Below, piece after piece: positions 8,322 to 17,642 of a stretch of DNA of 64,000 nucleotides. The translations under genes were made by a program, and so were the position numbers. The stretch covers positions 558,001 to 622,000 of the forward strand of contig NZ_REEZ01000001.1 of assembly GCF_003990445.1 (NCBI RefSeq). Direction: 5' to 3'. Numbering within the stretch: the first letter of the stretch is position 1; the number at the start of each line of letters is the position of its first letter. The notes under the pieces were generated by a model. It did no database searches, was not told the DNA's origin, and saw nothing but the letters and a program-made list of their open reading frames with translations. The DNA comes from Pararhodobacter zhoushanensis (GTDB taxonomy: Bacteria > Pseudomonadota > Alphaproteobacteria > Rhodobacterales > Rhodobacteraceae).

Positions 8322-8898
8322 CCACCAAGGGGCACGGTGCGCGCGACAGCCACACCAGCCCGCCCTGCCCCGCCAACAGCGCGCCGGTGGCGTGATCGCC
8401 CTGCACCATCGCCAGCCGCATCCCCGATACCGGCCCCAGCGCCCGCATGAGCAGATGGGCGGACGCGGCAGCACGCGGCGCGGGTTTCCAGATCACCCCG
8501 CGCCCGGCCCCGGCAAGCAACACCCCGACGATCCGCGCAAAGGCGGTCGCGGCGGCACTGAGCACAATCAGCGGCCCGTCACCGGGCGGTAAGGTTACCG
8601 GCATGCGCGGGGGCGCGACAGCGTCGGCGTACCCTTCCTCGCGGCGCAGCGCCCGCAAGAGATAGGCGCTGCCGGCATAGGCTTCCTCAAGCGCGGCCCT
8701 TTCGGGCAGCGGCCCGCGCAAACCCGCGACCGCGCGTGCGATATCGCCCTGCTCGGCGCAAGCGATTGTGCCCATGCGGCCGCCGTCGAACGGGTGAACC
8801 GGCACGGCACGTGTGCCAAGGGGCGCCGTCCAGCGCCCCCCGATATAGCAGGTGAACAGCCTCTCGTTCAGCTCGGCGCGAAACTGAGGGTCGATCAA
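8287..8898 (-). CDS. Truncated aldehyde-dehydrogenase-like protein without catalytic half
   Basis: A 203-residue protein whose N-terminus reads like an [13 protein letters not shown], then [11 protein letters not shown] and [11 protein letters not shown] coenzyme-binding-type segment ([16 protein letters not shown]) corresponds to the VxKPSExTPL region of true ALDHs. Full ALDHs are about 480-500 residues; the catalytic Cys and the general-base Glu motifs are absent here. It is thus either a decayed ALDH or a short NAD-fold protein with a new role. It starts five bases after cvpA and appears to be the last gene of the radA-cvpA unit, in the place where purF often follows cvpA. GC3-rich codons and no internal stops argue against a pseudogene. 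Confidence 0.6.
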   Translation of the reverse strand: MIDPQFRAELNERLFTCYIGGRWTAPLGTRAVPVHPFDGGRMGTIACAEQGDIARAVAGLRGPLPERAALEEAYAGSAYLLRALRREEGYADAVAPPRMPVTLPPGDGPLIVLSAAATAFARIVGVLLAGAGRGVIWKPAPRAAASAHLLMRALGPVSGMRLAMVQGDHATGALLAGQGGLVWLSRAPCPLVVNDPATAPLRQ

Positions 8899-8902
8899 GG
8901 GA

Positions 8903-9469
8903 TCAGGTGCCCGTCGTGGCCGTGCAGCTGGCGGTCAGCTCTTCATAGCGCTGAACGATCCAGTTGGGCGCATCGGCGGGCAGCGTATCGGTGATCGCGG
9001 CCTGAACCTGAGCGAACAGCGCAACCGAGCGCGCGTTGTCGACCATCGGCACAGTCCCCGGCGGCACGGCGTTCTGGAAGACGATCAGCGCGACAGCGAT
9101 CAGCAGAATGCCGCGCAACACACCGAAGAAGAACCCCAGGCCCTGATCAAGCCCCCCGAGCGCCGAATTGCGGATTAGGCTGGAGAACAGCGGCGTGAAC
9201 AGCGCCACCAGCACCAGCATGATCGCAAAGACCCCGGCAAACGCCGCAATGATTGTCAGCTCGCAACTGTCGCCCAGAATATTGCCGATATAGGGGATCT
9301 CGCGGACCAAGGGCTCGAACGTGGGGGCCATGACAAAGGCGACCACGGCAGCAACGATCCAGCCCGCGATTGCCAGCAACTCCCGCACCAGCCCCCGCGA
9401 ATAGGCGAGGATGGCCGAGACAATGATGACCAGCGCGACTGCGGCGTCGACCAGAGTAAAGGAATCCAT
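8903..9469 (-). CDS. cvpA: CvpA family membrane protein
   Basis: The 188-residue protein has four to five hydrophobic helices. It opens with TLVDAAVALVIIVSAILAYS, then RGLVRELLAIAGW, the CvpA signature. E. coli CvpA is needed for colicin V production and for resistance to envelope stress. The start at 9469 is set by AAGGAG nine bases upstream; the frame is open a little further. It lies 19 bases after radA and is presumably cotranscribed with it. The radA-cvpA order is common in Rhodobacterales; purF, a frequent third gene, is not here. Confidence 0.88.
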   Translation of the reverse strand: MDSFTLVDAAVALVIIVSAILAYSRGLVRELLAIAGWIVAAVVAFVMAPTFEPLVREIPYIGNILGDSCELTIIAAFAGVFAIMLVLVALFTPLFSSLIRNSALGGLDQGLGFFFGVLRGILLIAVALIVFQNAVPPGTVPMVDNARSVALFAQVQAAITDTLPADAPNWIVQRYEELTASCTATTGT

Positions 9470-9488
9470 AGAAATCCGCTCCTTGGCA

Positions 9489-10847
9489 CTATCCCGCGCC
9501 GAAAACTTCGCCGACAAAACCCGTGAGATCCGTCATCTCGCGCAGCTGAACGCCGACCTTGGGCCCTGCTTTACCACCTTTGGGTAGCATGGCCGTGGTG
9601 AAACCAAGTTTTGCGGCTTCTTTCAACCTGTTTTCTGTCTGGCTTACCGGCCGCAACGCGCCCGACAGAGAGATTTCCCCAAAGACGACAGTGTCTGCGG
9701 GCAGTGCGATGTCTTCCCGCGCACTTAAAAGTGCGGCAGCGACCGCCAGATCCGCCGCGGGTTCGCTGACGCGCATCCCCCCGGCGACGTTGAGAAAGAC
9801 GTCGAGCCCGGCGAAAGGGATGCCGCAGCGGGCCTCGAGCACGGCCAGAATCGTCGACAGCCGCCCGCTGTCCAGTCCGACCACCGTACGCCGTGGGTTG
9901 GACAAGGGGGACGGCGCGACGAGGGCCTGAATTTCGGTCAGCATCGGGCGCGTGCCTTCGATCCCGGCGAAAACCACCGAACCGGGGGCGGGTTTGCCGC
10001 GCTCGGACAGGAACAGGGCCGAAGGGTTTGGCACCTCGGCCAGCCCCGCGCCGGTCATCTCGAACACGCCGATCTCATCAGCCGGGCCGAAGCGGTTCTT
10101 GACGGCGCGCAGGATGCGGAACTGGTGGCCGCGCTCGCCCTCGAAATAGAGCACACAGTCGACCATATGCTCGATCACGCGGGGACCGGCGATCTGGCCA
10201 TCCTTGGTGACATGGCCGACCAGAATCACCGACACGCCGCGCTGTTTGGCCAGCGTGACCAACTCATGCGCCGCCGCGCGCAGCTGCGAAACGCTGCCTG
10301 GGGCAGAGCCGATGTTGTCCAGCCACATGGTCTGGATCGAGTCGATGATCACCAGATCGGGGCGCTCGGTGTCGAGCGTGGTCAGGATGTCGCGCAGGTT
10401 GGTTTCAGCGCCCAGCCGCACCGGCGCATCGCCCAAGCCAAGTCGTTGCGCGCGCATGCGAACCTGAGCGGCGGCTTCTTCGCCGGAAATATAGAGCGTG
10501 TTCAAACCGTTGCGTGCGAAGGCTGCGACGGCCTGCAACAGCAGGGTTGATTTGCCGATGCCCGGATCGCCGCCAACGAGGATGGCAGATGCCTTGACCA
10601 GACCGCCGCCCAGCACGCGGTCGAATTCGGCCACGCCGGACAGGGTGCGGGGGGGCGGTGCCTCTTGCGTGGTCAGCGTGCTCAGCTGGATCGAGCGGCC
10701 GCGCGCCACCGGGCCCTTGGGACCGGCGTTCAGCGGTGCTTCTTCAACGATGGAATTCCACGCGCCACAGGCGTCGCAGCGCCCGCTCCATTTGGTATGG
10801 AGCGCGCCGCATTCCGTGCAGGTGAATTGGGGGGATGCCTTGGCCAT
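9489..10847 (-). CDS. radA: DNA repair protein RadA (Sms)
   Basis: The 452-residue protein begins with a C4 zinc finger (CTEC, then CDAC after 13 residues). A RecA-like ATPase follows with Walker A GGDPGIGKST, the RadA-specific KNRFG motif, and a C-terminal Lon-protease-like domain lacking protease function. RadA is a hexameric helicase that extends branch migration of recombination intermediates with RecA. Family start MAKASPQFTCTECG is at 10847. It precedes cvpA on the same strand and starts 47 bases after the cobU stop, so it may also receive readthrough from the cobalamin genes. Confidence 0.96.
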   Translation of the reverse strand: MAKASPQFTCTECGALHTKWSGRCDACGAWNSIVEEAPLNAGPKGPVARGRSIQLSTLTTQEAPPPRTLSGVAEFDRVLGGGLVKASAILVGGDPGIGKSTLLLQAVAAFARNGLNTLYISGEEAAAQVRMRAQRLGLGDAPVRLGAETNLRDILTTLDTERPDLVIIDSIQTMWLDNIGSAPGSVSQLRAAAHELVTLAKQRGVSVILVGHVTKDGQIAGPRVIEHMVDCVLYFEGERGHQFRILRAVKNRFGPADEIGVFEMTGAGLAEVPNPSALFLSERGKPAPGSVVFAGIEGTRPMLTEIQALVAPSPLSNPRRTVVGLDSGRLSTILAVLEARCGIPFAGLDVFLNVAGGMRVSEPAADLAVAAALLSAREDIALPADTVVFGEISLSGALRPVSQTENRLKEAAKLGFTTAMLPKGGKAGPKVGVQLREMTDLTGFVGEVFGAG

Positions 10848-10894
10848 GCAGGGGTTATCGCCTGCCCGTCCGCGCCGCGCAAGAGAGGCGCGGG

Positions 10895-11419
10895 TCACGC
10901 GGGCGGGAGGTGCCCCTTCAGGATCATCGGCAGGCCAGCGGCGGTGAAAACCACGGTGTCGGCCTGGGCCGCGATCTGTTGGTTGAGCCGTCCCGCCGCG
11001 TCGCGGAAGCGACGGGCGAGCGCGTTATCAGGCACGATGCCAAGGCCGACTTCATTCGCGACAAGAACCGTCAGGCCCGGACGGGCGGCGAGGGTATCGC
11101 GCAACGTCTGCGTGGCGGGGTCAATGGGGTGCTCGCCCAGCATCAGATTGGTGAGCCAGAGCGTCAGGCAGTCGATCAGGACAGGCTGGTCGTCAGGGGC
11201 GGCGGCAAGGGCGTCAGCCAGCGCGAGGGGGGCTTCACAGGTCGTCCAGCCCTGCCCGTCCCGTTGTTGGCGGTGGTCGGCGATGCGCTGGCGCATCTCA
11301 TCATCCCACGCCTGCCCCGTGGCGATGTAGAGCGGCGCGGCACCTGCTGCGAGCGTCAGGCGCTCGGCTAGGGCACTTTTGCCCGAACGCGCGCCGCCCA
11401 GCACCAGCACCGTGCTCAT
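10895..11419 (-). CDS. cobU: Adenosylcobinamide kinase / guanylyltransferase
   Basis: A 174-residue protein with the P-loop GGARSGKS at residues 8-15, the phosphorylated-His-containing DHRQQRDGQGW stretch and an LIDCLTLWLTNLML motif. This is CobU (CobP in the aerobic nomenclature). It phosphorylates adenosylcobinamide and then transfers GMP to it, making adenosyl-GDP-cobinamide for the CobS reaction. It overlaps the stop of the phosphatase gene by four bases, implying translational coupling. Last gene of the cobT-cobS-cobC-cobU unit on the minus strand. Confidence 0.95.
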   Translation of the reverse strand: MSTVLVLGGARSGKSALAERLTLAAGAAPLYIATGQAWDDEMRQRIADHRQQRDGQGWTTCEAPLALADALAAAPDDQPVLIDCLTLWLTNLMLGEHPIDPATQTLRDTLAARPGLTVLVANEVGLGIVPDNALARRFRDAAGRLNQQIAAQADTVVFTAAGLPMILKGHLPPA

Positions 11420-11937
11420 GCCCAGTCCACCTGTACCCAGCCGCCAAAAGCAATGTCGCTTTGCCAGCCATTTTCATCGCCGCGCGCCGTCTTCGCTGCC
11501 TTGATAACCCCCGCATGCGTGACGACCAAGGCAGGCCCGGGGCCCTGAGCCGCATCACTCAGCGCCGCAGTAACGCGGTCGTAGAGTTGCTGCACCGATT
11601 CCCCCCCATGTGGCCGCGCGCCCAGAAAATCACGCATCCAGTCGTCGAGTTGATCACGCGGGATGGCATCCCAGGGCGTGTTCTCCCACGCACCGAAATC
11701 CATCTCGATCAGACGTTCATCCAGTTCCACCGGCAGGTCGCGGCTTTGCGCCACGGCTTGCGCAAGTCGGTGGCAGCGCGACAGGGGCGAGGACAGAATG
11801 CGCGTTACATCAGGCAACTCCGCGGCGATGCGCGCGGCCTCGGCCGCAAAGCTGTCGTCCAGTTGCATGTCGGTGCGTCCATAGCAGGTTCCCTCGGCCC
11901 GTTCCGGTCGAGTGTGACGCAAAAGTATTAACGCCAT
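11416..11937 (-). CDS. cobC: Histidine phosphatase, CobC-like (alpha-ribazole phosphatase)
   Basis: The 173-residue protein has the phosphoglycerate-mutase-fold catalytic motif LLRHTRPE at the N-terminus (RHT rather than RHG). It also has the second arginine region (SSPLSRCHRLAQ), the acid MDFGAWENTPWD, and the second His in VVTHAGVIK. Together with its position between cobS and cobU this indicates a role in nucleotide-loop assembly, dephosphorylating alpha-ribazole 5'-phosphate or adenosylcobalamin 5'-phosphate. The assignment of substrate rests on context. It overlaps cobS by ten bases and cobU by four. Confidence 0.82.
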   Translation of the reverse strand: MALILLRHTRPERAEGTCYGRTDMQLDDSFAAEAARIAAELPDVTRILSSPLSRCHRLAQAVAQSRDLPVELDERLIEMDFGAWENTPWDAIPRDQLDDWMRDFLGARPHGGESVQQLYDRVTAALSDAAQGPGPALVVTHAGVIKAAKTARGDENGWQSDIAFGGWVQVDWA

Positions 11938-12656
11938 GCTAAAACTCCCAACAAAAAGCCCAAGTCACCCAGCACCTGCGCCGCGCCCAGCACGTCACCG
12001 GTGAGTCCGCCCAGCCGCTTGACGGCCCAGGCGCGCATCAACCCTTGCGCGGCGATCAAACCGCCCAGCGCCGGAACCAGCGCCCAGCCGAGCGTCGCGC
12101 CCGTCAGCACGGTCGCCGCGAGCAGCGCTGCGAACAGCGGCCAGCGGGTCGCGCCCAGCGGTCCGGTCATTCCGGTGCCCGCCCCTGCGGCACGCACATA
12201 GGGCCCGGCGCGCAGCATCATGGCCATGCCCGCACGACTGAGGCTCTGCCCCGCGATCAAGGCGACGGGCGCAAACGGCCCCAGCGCGGCGAGCGCCGCC
12301 ACGCGAGCCGCAAGCGCCAGTCCCAACGCCAGGGTGCCGTAGCTGCCGATCCGGCTGTCGCGCATAATTTCGAGCGCGCGCTCACGCGGACAGCCCGAAC
12401 CGAGACCGTCGAACGTATCGGCCAGCCCGTCCTCATGCAGCGCCCCGGTCAGCAACAATCCCGCCGCGACCGCGATGATTGCGGCAATGACAGGCGGCCA
12501 GACCAGCGCCGCCAACCACCAGATCACCGCCGTGAGACCACCGATCAACAGGCCTATAGCCGCAAACCAGCCCGGCGCGCGGGCGAAATCGGCACTCTCA
12601 AGCGCGCCCGCAGGGAGCCGCGTCAGAAATGCCAGAGCTGCGCGCGCGCCTCGCAT
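11928..12656 (-). CDS. cobS: Adenosylcobinamide-GDP ribazoletransferase (cobalamin synthase)
   Basis: The 242-residue membrane protein has several hydrophobic helices. It contains the acidic cluster LHEDGLADTFDGLGSG near residue 75, which is the metal-binding signature of CobS. An N-terminal FLTRLP motif is also typical. It joins adenosyl-GDP-cobinamide and alpha-ribazole to give cobalamin at the inner membrane. It starts three bases after the cobT stop and overlaps the phosphatase gene, so the four genes behave as one unit. There is no sign of truncation. Confidence 0.95.
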   Translation of the reverse strand: MRGARAALAFLTRLPAGALESADFARAPGWFAAIGLLIGGLTAVIWWLAALVWPPVIAAIIAVAAGLLLTGALHEDGLADTFDGLGSGCPRERALEIMRDSRIGSYGTLALGLALAARVAALAALGPFAPVALIAGQSLSRAGMAMMLRAGPYVRAAGAGTGMTGPLGATRWPLFAALLAATVLTGATLGWALVPALGGLIAAQGLMRAWAVKRLGGLTGDVLGAAQVLGDLGFLLGVLAWR

Positions 12657-12659
12657 CGC

Positions 12660-13661
12660 TCAGTCCTTGTTCGAGACCCCGGCGGCCTCAAAACTGGCCA
12701 TATCGGTCATCATCGCCGCCGCGGCTTTGAGCAAAGGCCAAGCCAGCAATGCGCCGGTACCCTCTCCCAACCGCATGTCCAGCGCCAGCAAGGGCTTGGC
12801 GTCGAGCAGGTTGAGCAAAGCGGTATGGCCAGCTTCATGCGAGTGATGCGCGAAGACCATGGCACGGCGCGACTCGGGTTCGAGCCTGGTCGCCAGAAGT
12901 GCTGCAGCGGTGGCGATGAAGCCATCCACGATCACCACCCGGCGCTGGCGCGCGGTTTCCAGCATCGCACCGGCGATCATGTTGATCTCAAACCCGCCGT
13001 ATTCGGTCATCGCCTCTTGGGGTGTCAGCGCACCGGTCCGCGCGACGGCCTCGGTCAGGATGGCAAGTTTGCGCTGAACGCCCGCATCGTCCAGTCCGGT
13101 TCCACGGCCGATCAAATCCGCGAGCGGCAATCCGGTCAGCTTATGCGCCAACGCGCTGGCCGTCGCCGTGTTGGCAATGCCCATCTCGCCAAAAGCGAGC
13201 GCGTCACCCTCGGCTTCGCGCGCGCAGGCGGCCCCATGGTCCAGCGCCAGCTGCGCCTGCGCCGCGTTCATCGCGGGGGCCGTCAAAAAGCTGGCGGTAC
13301 CGGCGCCAAGGCGTCGGTCAATAAGCTGGGGATGTGAAATCGGCGCGCCCGCGACGCCGGCGTCCACGACCTTGAGCATCACGCCGTTCACCGTGGCAAA
13401 CACATTCGCTGCCGCACCGCCGGAAAGGAAGTTCAGTACCATCTGGCCAGTGACGACCTGAGGGAAGGCTGAGACACCTTCGAGCGCGATGCCGTGATCC
13501 GCAGCAAAGATGACAAGCGTACAGCTGCGCATCTTAGGCTCGGTGGTTTCTTGTAACAACGCAATGGTTTCGGCGAGGGTTTCGATTTGCCCCAGCGATC
13601 CCTGCGGTTTGGTCTTTGCGTCGATGGTCTGACGGATGCGCGCGGCGAGAGTATCGATCAA
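12660..13661 (-). CDS. cobT: Nicotinate-nucleotide--dimethylbenzimidazole phosphoribosyltransferase
   Basis: A 333-residue protein with IDAKTKPQGSLG near the N-terminus, then FAADHGIALEGVSAFPQ and FLSGGAAANVFA, the CobT pattern. It activates 5,6-dimethylbenzimidazole to alpha-ribazole phosphate, the first step of lower-ligand assembly. The best start is a TTG at 13661 with GAGG six bases upstream; no ATG gives the conserved N-terminus. The short gap to the upstream gene (78 bases) has no room for, and no sign of, a cobalamin riboswitch, although B12 genes are often controlled that way. Confidence 0.95.
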   Translation of the reverse strand: MIDTLAARIRQTIDAKTKPQGSLGQIETLAETIALLQETTEPKMRSCTLVIFAADHGIALEGVSAFPQVVTGQMVLNFLSGGAAANVFATVNGVMLKVVDAGVAGAPISHPQLIDRRLGAGTASFLTAPAMNAAQAQLALDHGAACAREAEGDALAFGEMGIANTATASALAHKLTGLPLADLIGRGTGLDDAGVQRKLAILTEAVARTGALTPQEAMTEYGGFEINMIAGAMLETARQRRVVIVDGFIATAAALLATRLEPESRRAMVFAHHSHEAGHTALLNLLDAKPLLALDMRLGEGTGALLAWPLLKAAAAMMTDMASFEAAGVSNKD

Positions 13662-13739
13662 GGTCAGCCTCGGGTTCAGGTCGGGTTCCGGACCTTCCTA
13701 ACACCCCGCCCTTGCGTTGCAAGCACCACGGGCGACCGC

Positions 13740-16292
13740 TCATGCCCGCGCCGCGACACCGGGTGGATCGAGTTGTTGGGCGATGGTGTCGGTAAGATCC
13801 TTGAGCGAAAAGGGTTTACCCAGAAATACCGCGCGCGGCGTACGGTTCAGCGCCGCGCTGAAAGTATCCGCAGTGTGCCCCGAGACAAAGACCACCGGTG
13901 TCCCGGGGCGCGAGACCAGCGCCTCGGCGACCCAGCCAGGACCGTCGATGCCGGGCATGATGACGTCGGTGACGAATATGTCGACGCGGATCGTGGATTC
14001 AGCCAGGAATTCCAGAGCTTGTTCACCATCTTGCGCCTCGAACACCTGGTAACCCTGCAGCCGCAGCGCGCGCGCGGCGAAGGCGCGTACGGGGGCTTCA
14101 TCTTCGACCAGAAGAACTGACGCGCCCCGCGAGGCGACCACCGGCCATGCATCACCGGTATGGGCGGCTGCCAACTGCGGCGACGGGTGAATCGTCGTAA
14201 ACGGTGCGGCGGGCTGGTCAAAACCGCCCAATTTTGCCGTCAGTGTGACCGGCGAGGTAAACGCACGCGCAGCATCTTTGCTGGTGTGGGTGGTGCTCAT
14301 CCGGCCTGGCTGAACCGGGTCACGGGCTTCGACGCCGGCCGCGATACCGAAATAGAGGGTGAACACAGTCCCCGCACCCTCAAAACTATCCGCAAAAATG
14401 TAACCGCCCATTTGCTTGACAATACCATAAGCTGTGGACAGGCCCAGCCCTGTCCCCTCACCAAGTTTTTTGGTCGTGAAGAATGGCTCAAAGATCTTGT
14501 CAATAATATCGTCCGGTATGCCGAGACCCTGATCAATCACGCGGATAAGAGCATACGTCCCCGGTGAAATGCGAGCGCGCCCCAATTCGCGCTCTTCGCG
14601 CAGGCGCAGAGACTGTGTCTCAATCCGTATCGTTCCTCCCATCGGCATCGCGTCACGCGCATTAACCACCAAATTCATGATCACCTGTTCCAATTGCCGC
14701 CGATCCGCGCGAATCGCGCCAACGTCGGGGTCGTGGCTCAGGGACACGGTGATGCGTTCGCCGACCAGCCGGGTGAGCAGATGGGTCAGATCCTCCAAAA
14801 GGCTTTCAAGGCGCAGGACTTCGGATTTCATTGTTTGCTTGCGTGAGAAGGCAAGAAGCTGGCGCACCAAAGCGGCAGCGCGGTTGGCATTCTGGTGGAT
14901 CTGCAACAGATCATTATAGTCAGGATCAAAACGATCCCGGTTCAGCAACAGCAGATCGCAATGACCCGAGATCGCGGTTAGCAAATTATTGAAATCATGG
15001 GCGACGCCACCGGCAAGTTGCCCGATTGCCTGCATTTTCTGGCTTTGAACAAAGCGCGCCTCAAGCGACTTGAGTTCGGTTGCATCCGAAACAACGGCAA
15101 CCAGCGCCCCCTGCATCTCCGGCGCCGTAGCACGACGCAGAATAATCTGGACGAAAGTGTCCTGCCCCGTCAAAGGCGCTCGCAAAACCTCGGGGCGTCC
15201 AAGTGTTCGACCGTTGCGCGCATCTTCAAGCCAATCGGCAACCGGACGCCCCAACCCTTCGACAACCTCCCAGAAAAAACGTCGGTCTCCCTCTGCCACC
15301 CCCAGCAGGGCGCGCGCGTGCCGGTTTGTTTCGCCAATGCGACCCTCAGGGTCGATCTGCATGAGAGCGACTGGAATTTCTTCGAAATTTGACGCCGCCG
15401 CCCCTTCACCTTCTTGCAACACGCGCCAAGCTGGCATCAAGACCACGTCAAGCAACCCATCCCGTCCACCGACCGGCAAGGCGCGCACACAATGGCCATT
15501 GTGCAACGTGAGCGCCAAAGGCATTTGCTCGCCAGCGTCGCGGGCGGCTTCGACAGCCTCCAGGACCTGCGCGGTTTCCGCACCAGGATCGATCAGACTG
15601 CGTGTCGCCGCGTTTGCGCGCACGCCCTCGGTATCGCGGGTAATCACCGGCATGCCCAAGTCTTCAATATATCTGCCCCCGCCGCGATTGAGCGCGGAAA
15701 AACGCCAGGCGACCAGGTCCCCAGCGGCGTCCAGACGATGAACGGAAAGCCTTAGACCCTTCTTTTGACGCCAGAATTCACGCGTGACGCCGCCTGTCGC
15801 TTCAACCTCTGCGAGGAGTGCGGCGACCACCGACGCGGCCTCAACACACCAGGCACCCAGGATCCGTACCGGATCCGTCTCCTCTCTTGCGGCTGGATTG
15901 GCCGCCCGTGGTGCACCGTTGAGCGTGGTTATGACCAACGGATCAGGATCAAACTCCGCCGCTTGCAGGAGTGAAGCGCTTAGGACTGAATCGCGCCTCT
16001 CATACAGCAGACGGGACAGCGCCGCCGCAAAAGCCAGTATCACAAGGGTTCCTGAGACGCTGGCAATGACAAGTGCTGCCGCCCCGAAGCCAGACACAGC
16101 GGCCCCTGCCGCGATGAGAGCGCCCCCGAAAGCAGCGACCAGTATCCGATTCGCGGCGCCGGCAACGCTCTTGAGTAGTGCAGCAAAACCGCCGCGTGCT
16201 TTCACCTCTGACACCACTAAATGGTTGTTGAGGATCTGCGAATCGGAATGGCGCACGGGACTGGGCATGACCCCGTTGTGGCTCCAAGGCAT
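13740..16292 (-). CDS. cckA: CckA-type hybrid sensor histidine kinase
   Basis: The 850-residue protein has two N-terminal membrane helices (about residues 50-68 and 72-95), PAS-like sensing regions (about 105-290 and 305-410), and a HisKA domain with [20 protein letters not shown], His432. An HATPase domain follows with [16 protein letters not shown] and GEGTGLGLS motifs, and a C-terminal receiver whose phosphoacceptor is Asp776 (VTDVIMPG). The His box is the CckA signature. CckA phosphorylates ChpT and so controls CtrA, which in Rhodobacterales governs motility, gene transfer agents and division functions. Alternative start: Met9 at 16268; neither has a strong ribosome site. It lies 56 bases after rsmB. 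Confidence 0.93.
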   Translation of the reverse strand: MPWSHNGVMPSPVRHSDSQILNNHLVVSEVKARGGFAALLKSVAGAANRILVAAFGGALIAAGAAVSGFGAAALVIASVSGTLVILAFAAALSRLLYERRDSVLSASLLQAAEFDPDPLVITTLNGAPRAANPAAREETDPVRILGAWCVEAASVVAALLAEVEATGGVTREFWRQKKGLRLSVHRLDAAGDLVAWRFSALNRGGGRYIEDLGMPVITRDTEGVRANAATRSLIDPGAETAQVLEAVEAARDAGEQMPLALTLHNGHCVRALPVGGRDGLLDVVLMPAWRVLQEGEGAAASNFEEIPVALMQIDPEGRIGETNRHARALLGVAEGDRRFFWEVVEGLGRPVADWLEDARNGRTLGRPEVLRAPLTGQDTFVQIILRRATAPEMQGALVAVVSDATELKSLEARFVQSQKMQAIGQLAGGVAHDFNNLLTAISGHCDLLLLNRDRFDPDYNDLLQIHQNANRAAALVRQLLAFSRKQTMKSEVLRLESLLEDLTHLLTRLVGERITVSLSHDPDVGAIRADRRQLEQVIMNLVVNARDAMPMGGTIRIETQSLRLREERELGRARISPGTYALIRVIDQGLGIPDDIIDKIFEPFFTTKKLGEGTGLGLSTAYGIVKQMGGYIFADSFEGAGTVFTLYFGIAAGVEARDPVQPGRMSTTHTSKDAARAFTSPVTLTAKLGGFDQPAAPFTTIHPSPQLAAAHTGDAWPVVASRGASVLLVEDEAPVRAFAARALRLQGYQVFEAQDGEQALEFLAESTIRVDIFVTDVIMPGIDGPGWVAEALVSRPGTPVVFVSGHTADTFSAALNRTPRAVFLGKPFSLKDLTDTIAQQLDPPGVAARA

Positions 16293-16348
16293 TAAGGCAT
16301 GATTAACAAGAGGACCTTATTACCGTGAAACAGGTTTCGCGCATAGGT

Positions 16349-17518
16349 TTAGCTGGCAGAGCTCTTGCGCAACACCGCCAGATAAAAGCCATCGCCCCCG
16401 TCCAAGGGCGACAAGCGCCGCTCGAGAATGCAGCGCCAGTCGGGCCGGTTTTCCAAAAACGCTTTAACCCGATCTTCATTTTCGTCGCGCAACATCGAAC
16501 AGGTCGCATATCCAACCAAACCGCCTGGCGCCGTGAGGTCCGCGCATTGGCGCAAGATCGTGTCCTGTATTGACTTCAACTCGGCCAGCCGCGCAGGGGT
16601 GAAGGCCCATTTCGCTTCGGGCGCACGCCGCCAGCTGCCCGAGCCGGAACAGGGGGCGTCCGCAAAAATGGCGGACCACGTCCCAGTGGGCGGGCCGGAA
16701 AGAACCTTGACAGCTGCACCTGCACGTTTGGCGCGTGCTGGCAGGTCGGCCATGCGACGGGGATCAATATCATACGCCGAAACGGAGAAGCCTTCGGCGG
16801 CGAGCGCCAGTGCCTTGCCCCCGCCCCCGGCGCAATAGTCCAGCACCGGGCCGCGGGCATGGGCGGCAAAGTCGAGCGCAATGGCCTGGCTGGCTGCGTC
16901 CTGCATCTCGACCCGCCCTTCGATCAGCGCGTCAGAGTTGCGCAAACGACGGGGGTTTGCGGTGACCTCGAGCGCCGTGGTCGCCAACGGGTGCGGTCGC
17001 GCTTCGATCCCCAGCGCGGCGAGTTCGCTGATCACAGCGTCACGGCTTGTCCGTGCCGTGTTGACGCGGAGAAAAACCGGAGCGCGGTCGCGCATCCGTG
17101 ACAGAATAACGTCGGTCTGCCCCTGCAGTGCGGCGTCAAAATGGTCGAGCAGCCAATCCGGACAGTCGAGCGCGGCGGATCGGGTCAGAACAGGCAGAGG
17201 TGCGTCCAGTAGGCGGGCCTCGGCTTCGCTTAGGTCGGCTGGAGCGTGACCGACGCCGGTCCAGCCTTCTGGCCGGATCCCGGCCTCGCGGGCGAGGCCG
17301 AGCAGCAGCGCGCGCCCCGTCTCGGCGCCACCTAGAGCCGCTGCCGACCGTCGCCGCCGCACCGCCTGAAACACCAGATCGCGCACGGCCTCGCGATCAC
17401 CGGAACCCGCGAACCGGCTGGCCCGCGCCCACAGGGTGAGCGCCTGCTCAACAGGGAGCCCGGCCAGCCAGCGGTCCAGAAGTTCAATAGCGGCAGCCTC
17501 GCGCGCGGCAGGTGTCAT
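16349..17518 (-). CDS. rsmB: 16S rRNA m5C methyltransferase RsmB (Sun/NOL1 family)
   Basis: The 389-residue protein has an N-terminal NusB-like RNA-binding region (about 1-130) and a SAM-dependent domain. That domain has the SAM-binding YCAGGGGKALALA, the motif DAPCSGSGSWRR with its Cys, and the catalytic-Cys motif VGYATCSMLRDENE. These two cysteines define m5C RNA methyltransferases of the RsmB/Fmu type. It acts on 16S rRNA (C967 in E. coli). It is divergent from the aminotransferase gene and sits upstream of cckA on the same strand. Confidence 0.9.
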   Translation of the reverse strand: MTPAAREAAAIELLDRWLAGLPVEQALTLWARASRFAGSGDREAVRDLVFQAVRRRRSAAALGGAETGRALLLGLAREAGIRPEGWTGVGHAPADLSEAEARLLDAPLPVLTRSAALDCPDWLLDHFDAALQGQTDVILSRMRDRAPVFLRVNTARTSRDAVISELAALGIEARPHPLATTALEVTANPRRLRNSDALIEGRVEMQDAASQAIALDFAAHARGPVLDYCAGGGGKALALAAEGFSVSAYDIDPRRMADLPARAKRAGAAVKVLSGPPTGTWSAIFADAPCSGSGSWRRAPEAKWAFTPARLAELKSIQDTILRQCADLTAPGGLVGYATCSMLRDENEDRVKAFLENRPDWRCILERRLSPLDGGDGFYLAVLRKSSAS

Positions 17519-17642
17519 GGGGCCTCAGGGGTTTTTGATTACCGATCGTGCATGCGGCAGTGTCGCACGGATGGCAAGGCCCGCCACCTTGCCGATCATG
17601 GCGGCATGCGGCACTCTGACCACGATCAAACGCGAGCACGCC

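Noticed and set aside
12045-13337. Long open frame on the plus strand, 430 codons
   Set aside because: It is antisense to cobS and cobT, both of which have clear motifs. Its translation is rich in Arg, Gln, His and Pro, typical of the antisense shadow of GC3-rich genes.
13662-13739. Cobalamin riboswitch ahead of cobT
   Set aside because: The gap is only 78 bases, too short for the about 200-base aptamer, and the B12-box pattern is not present.
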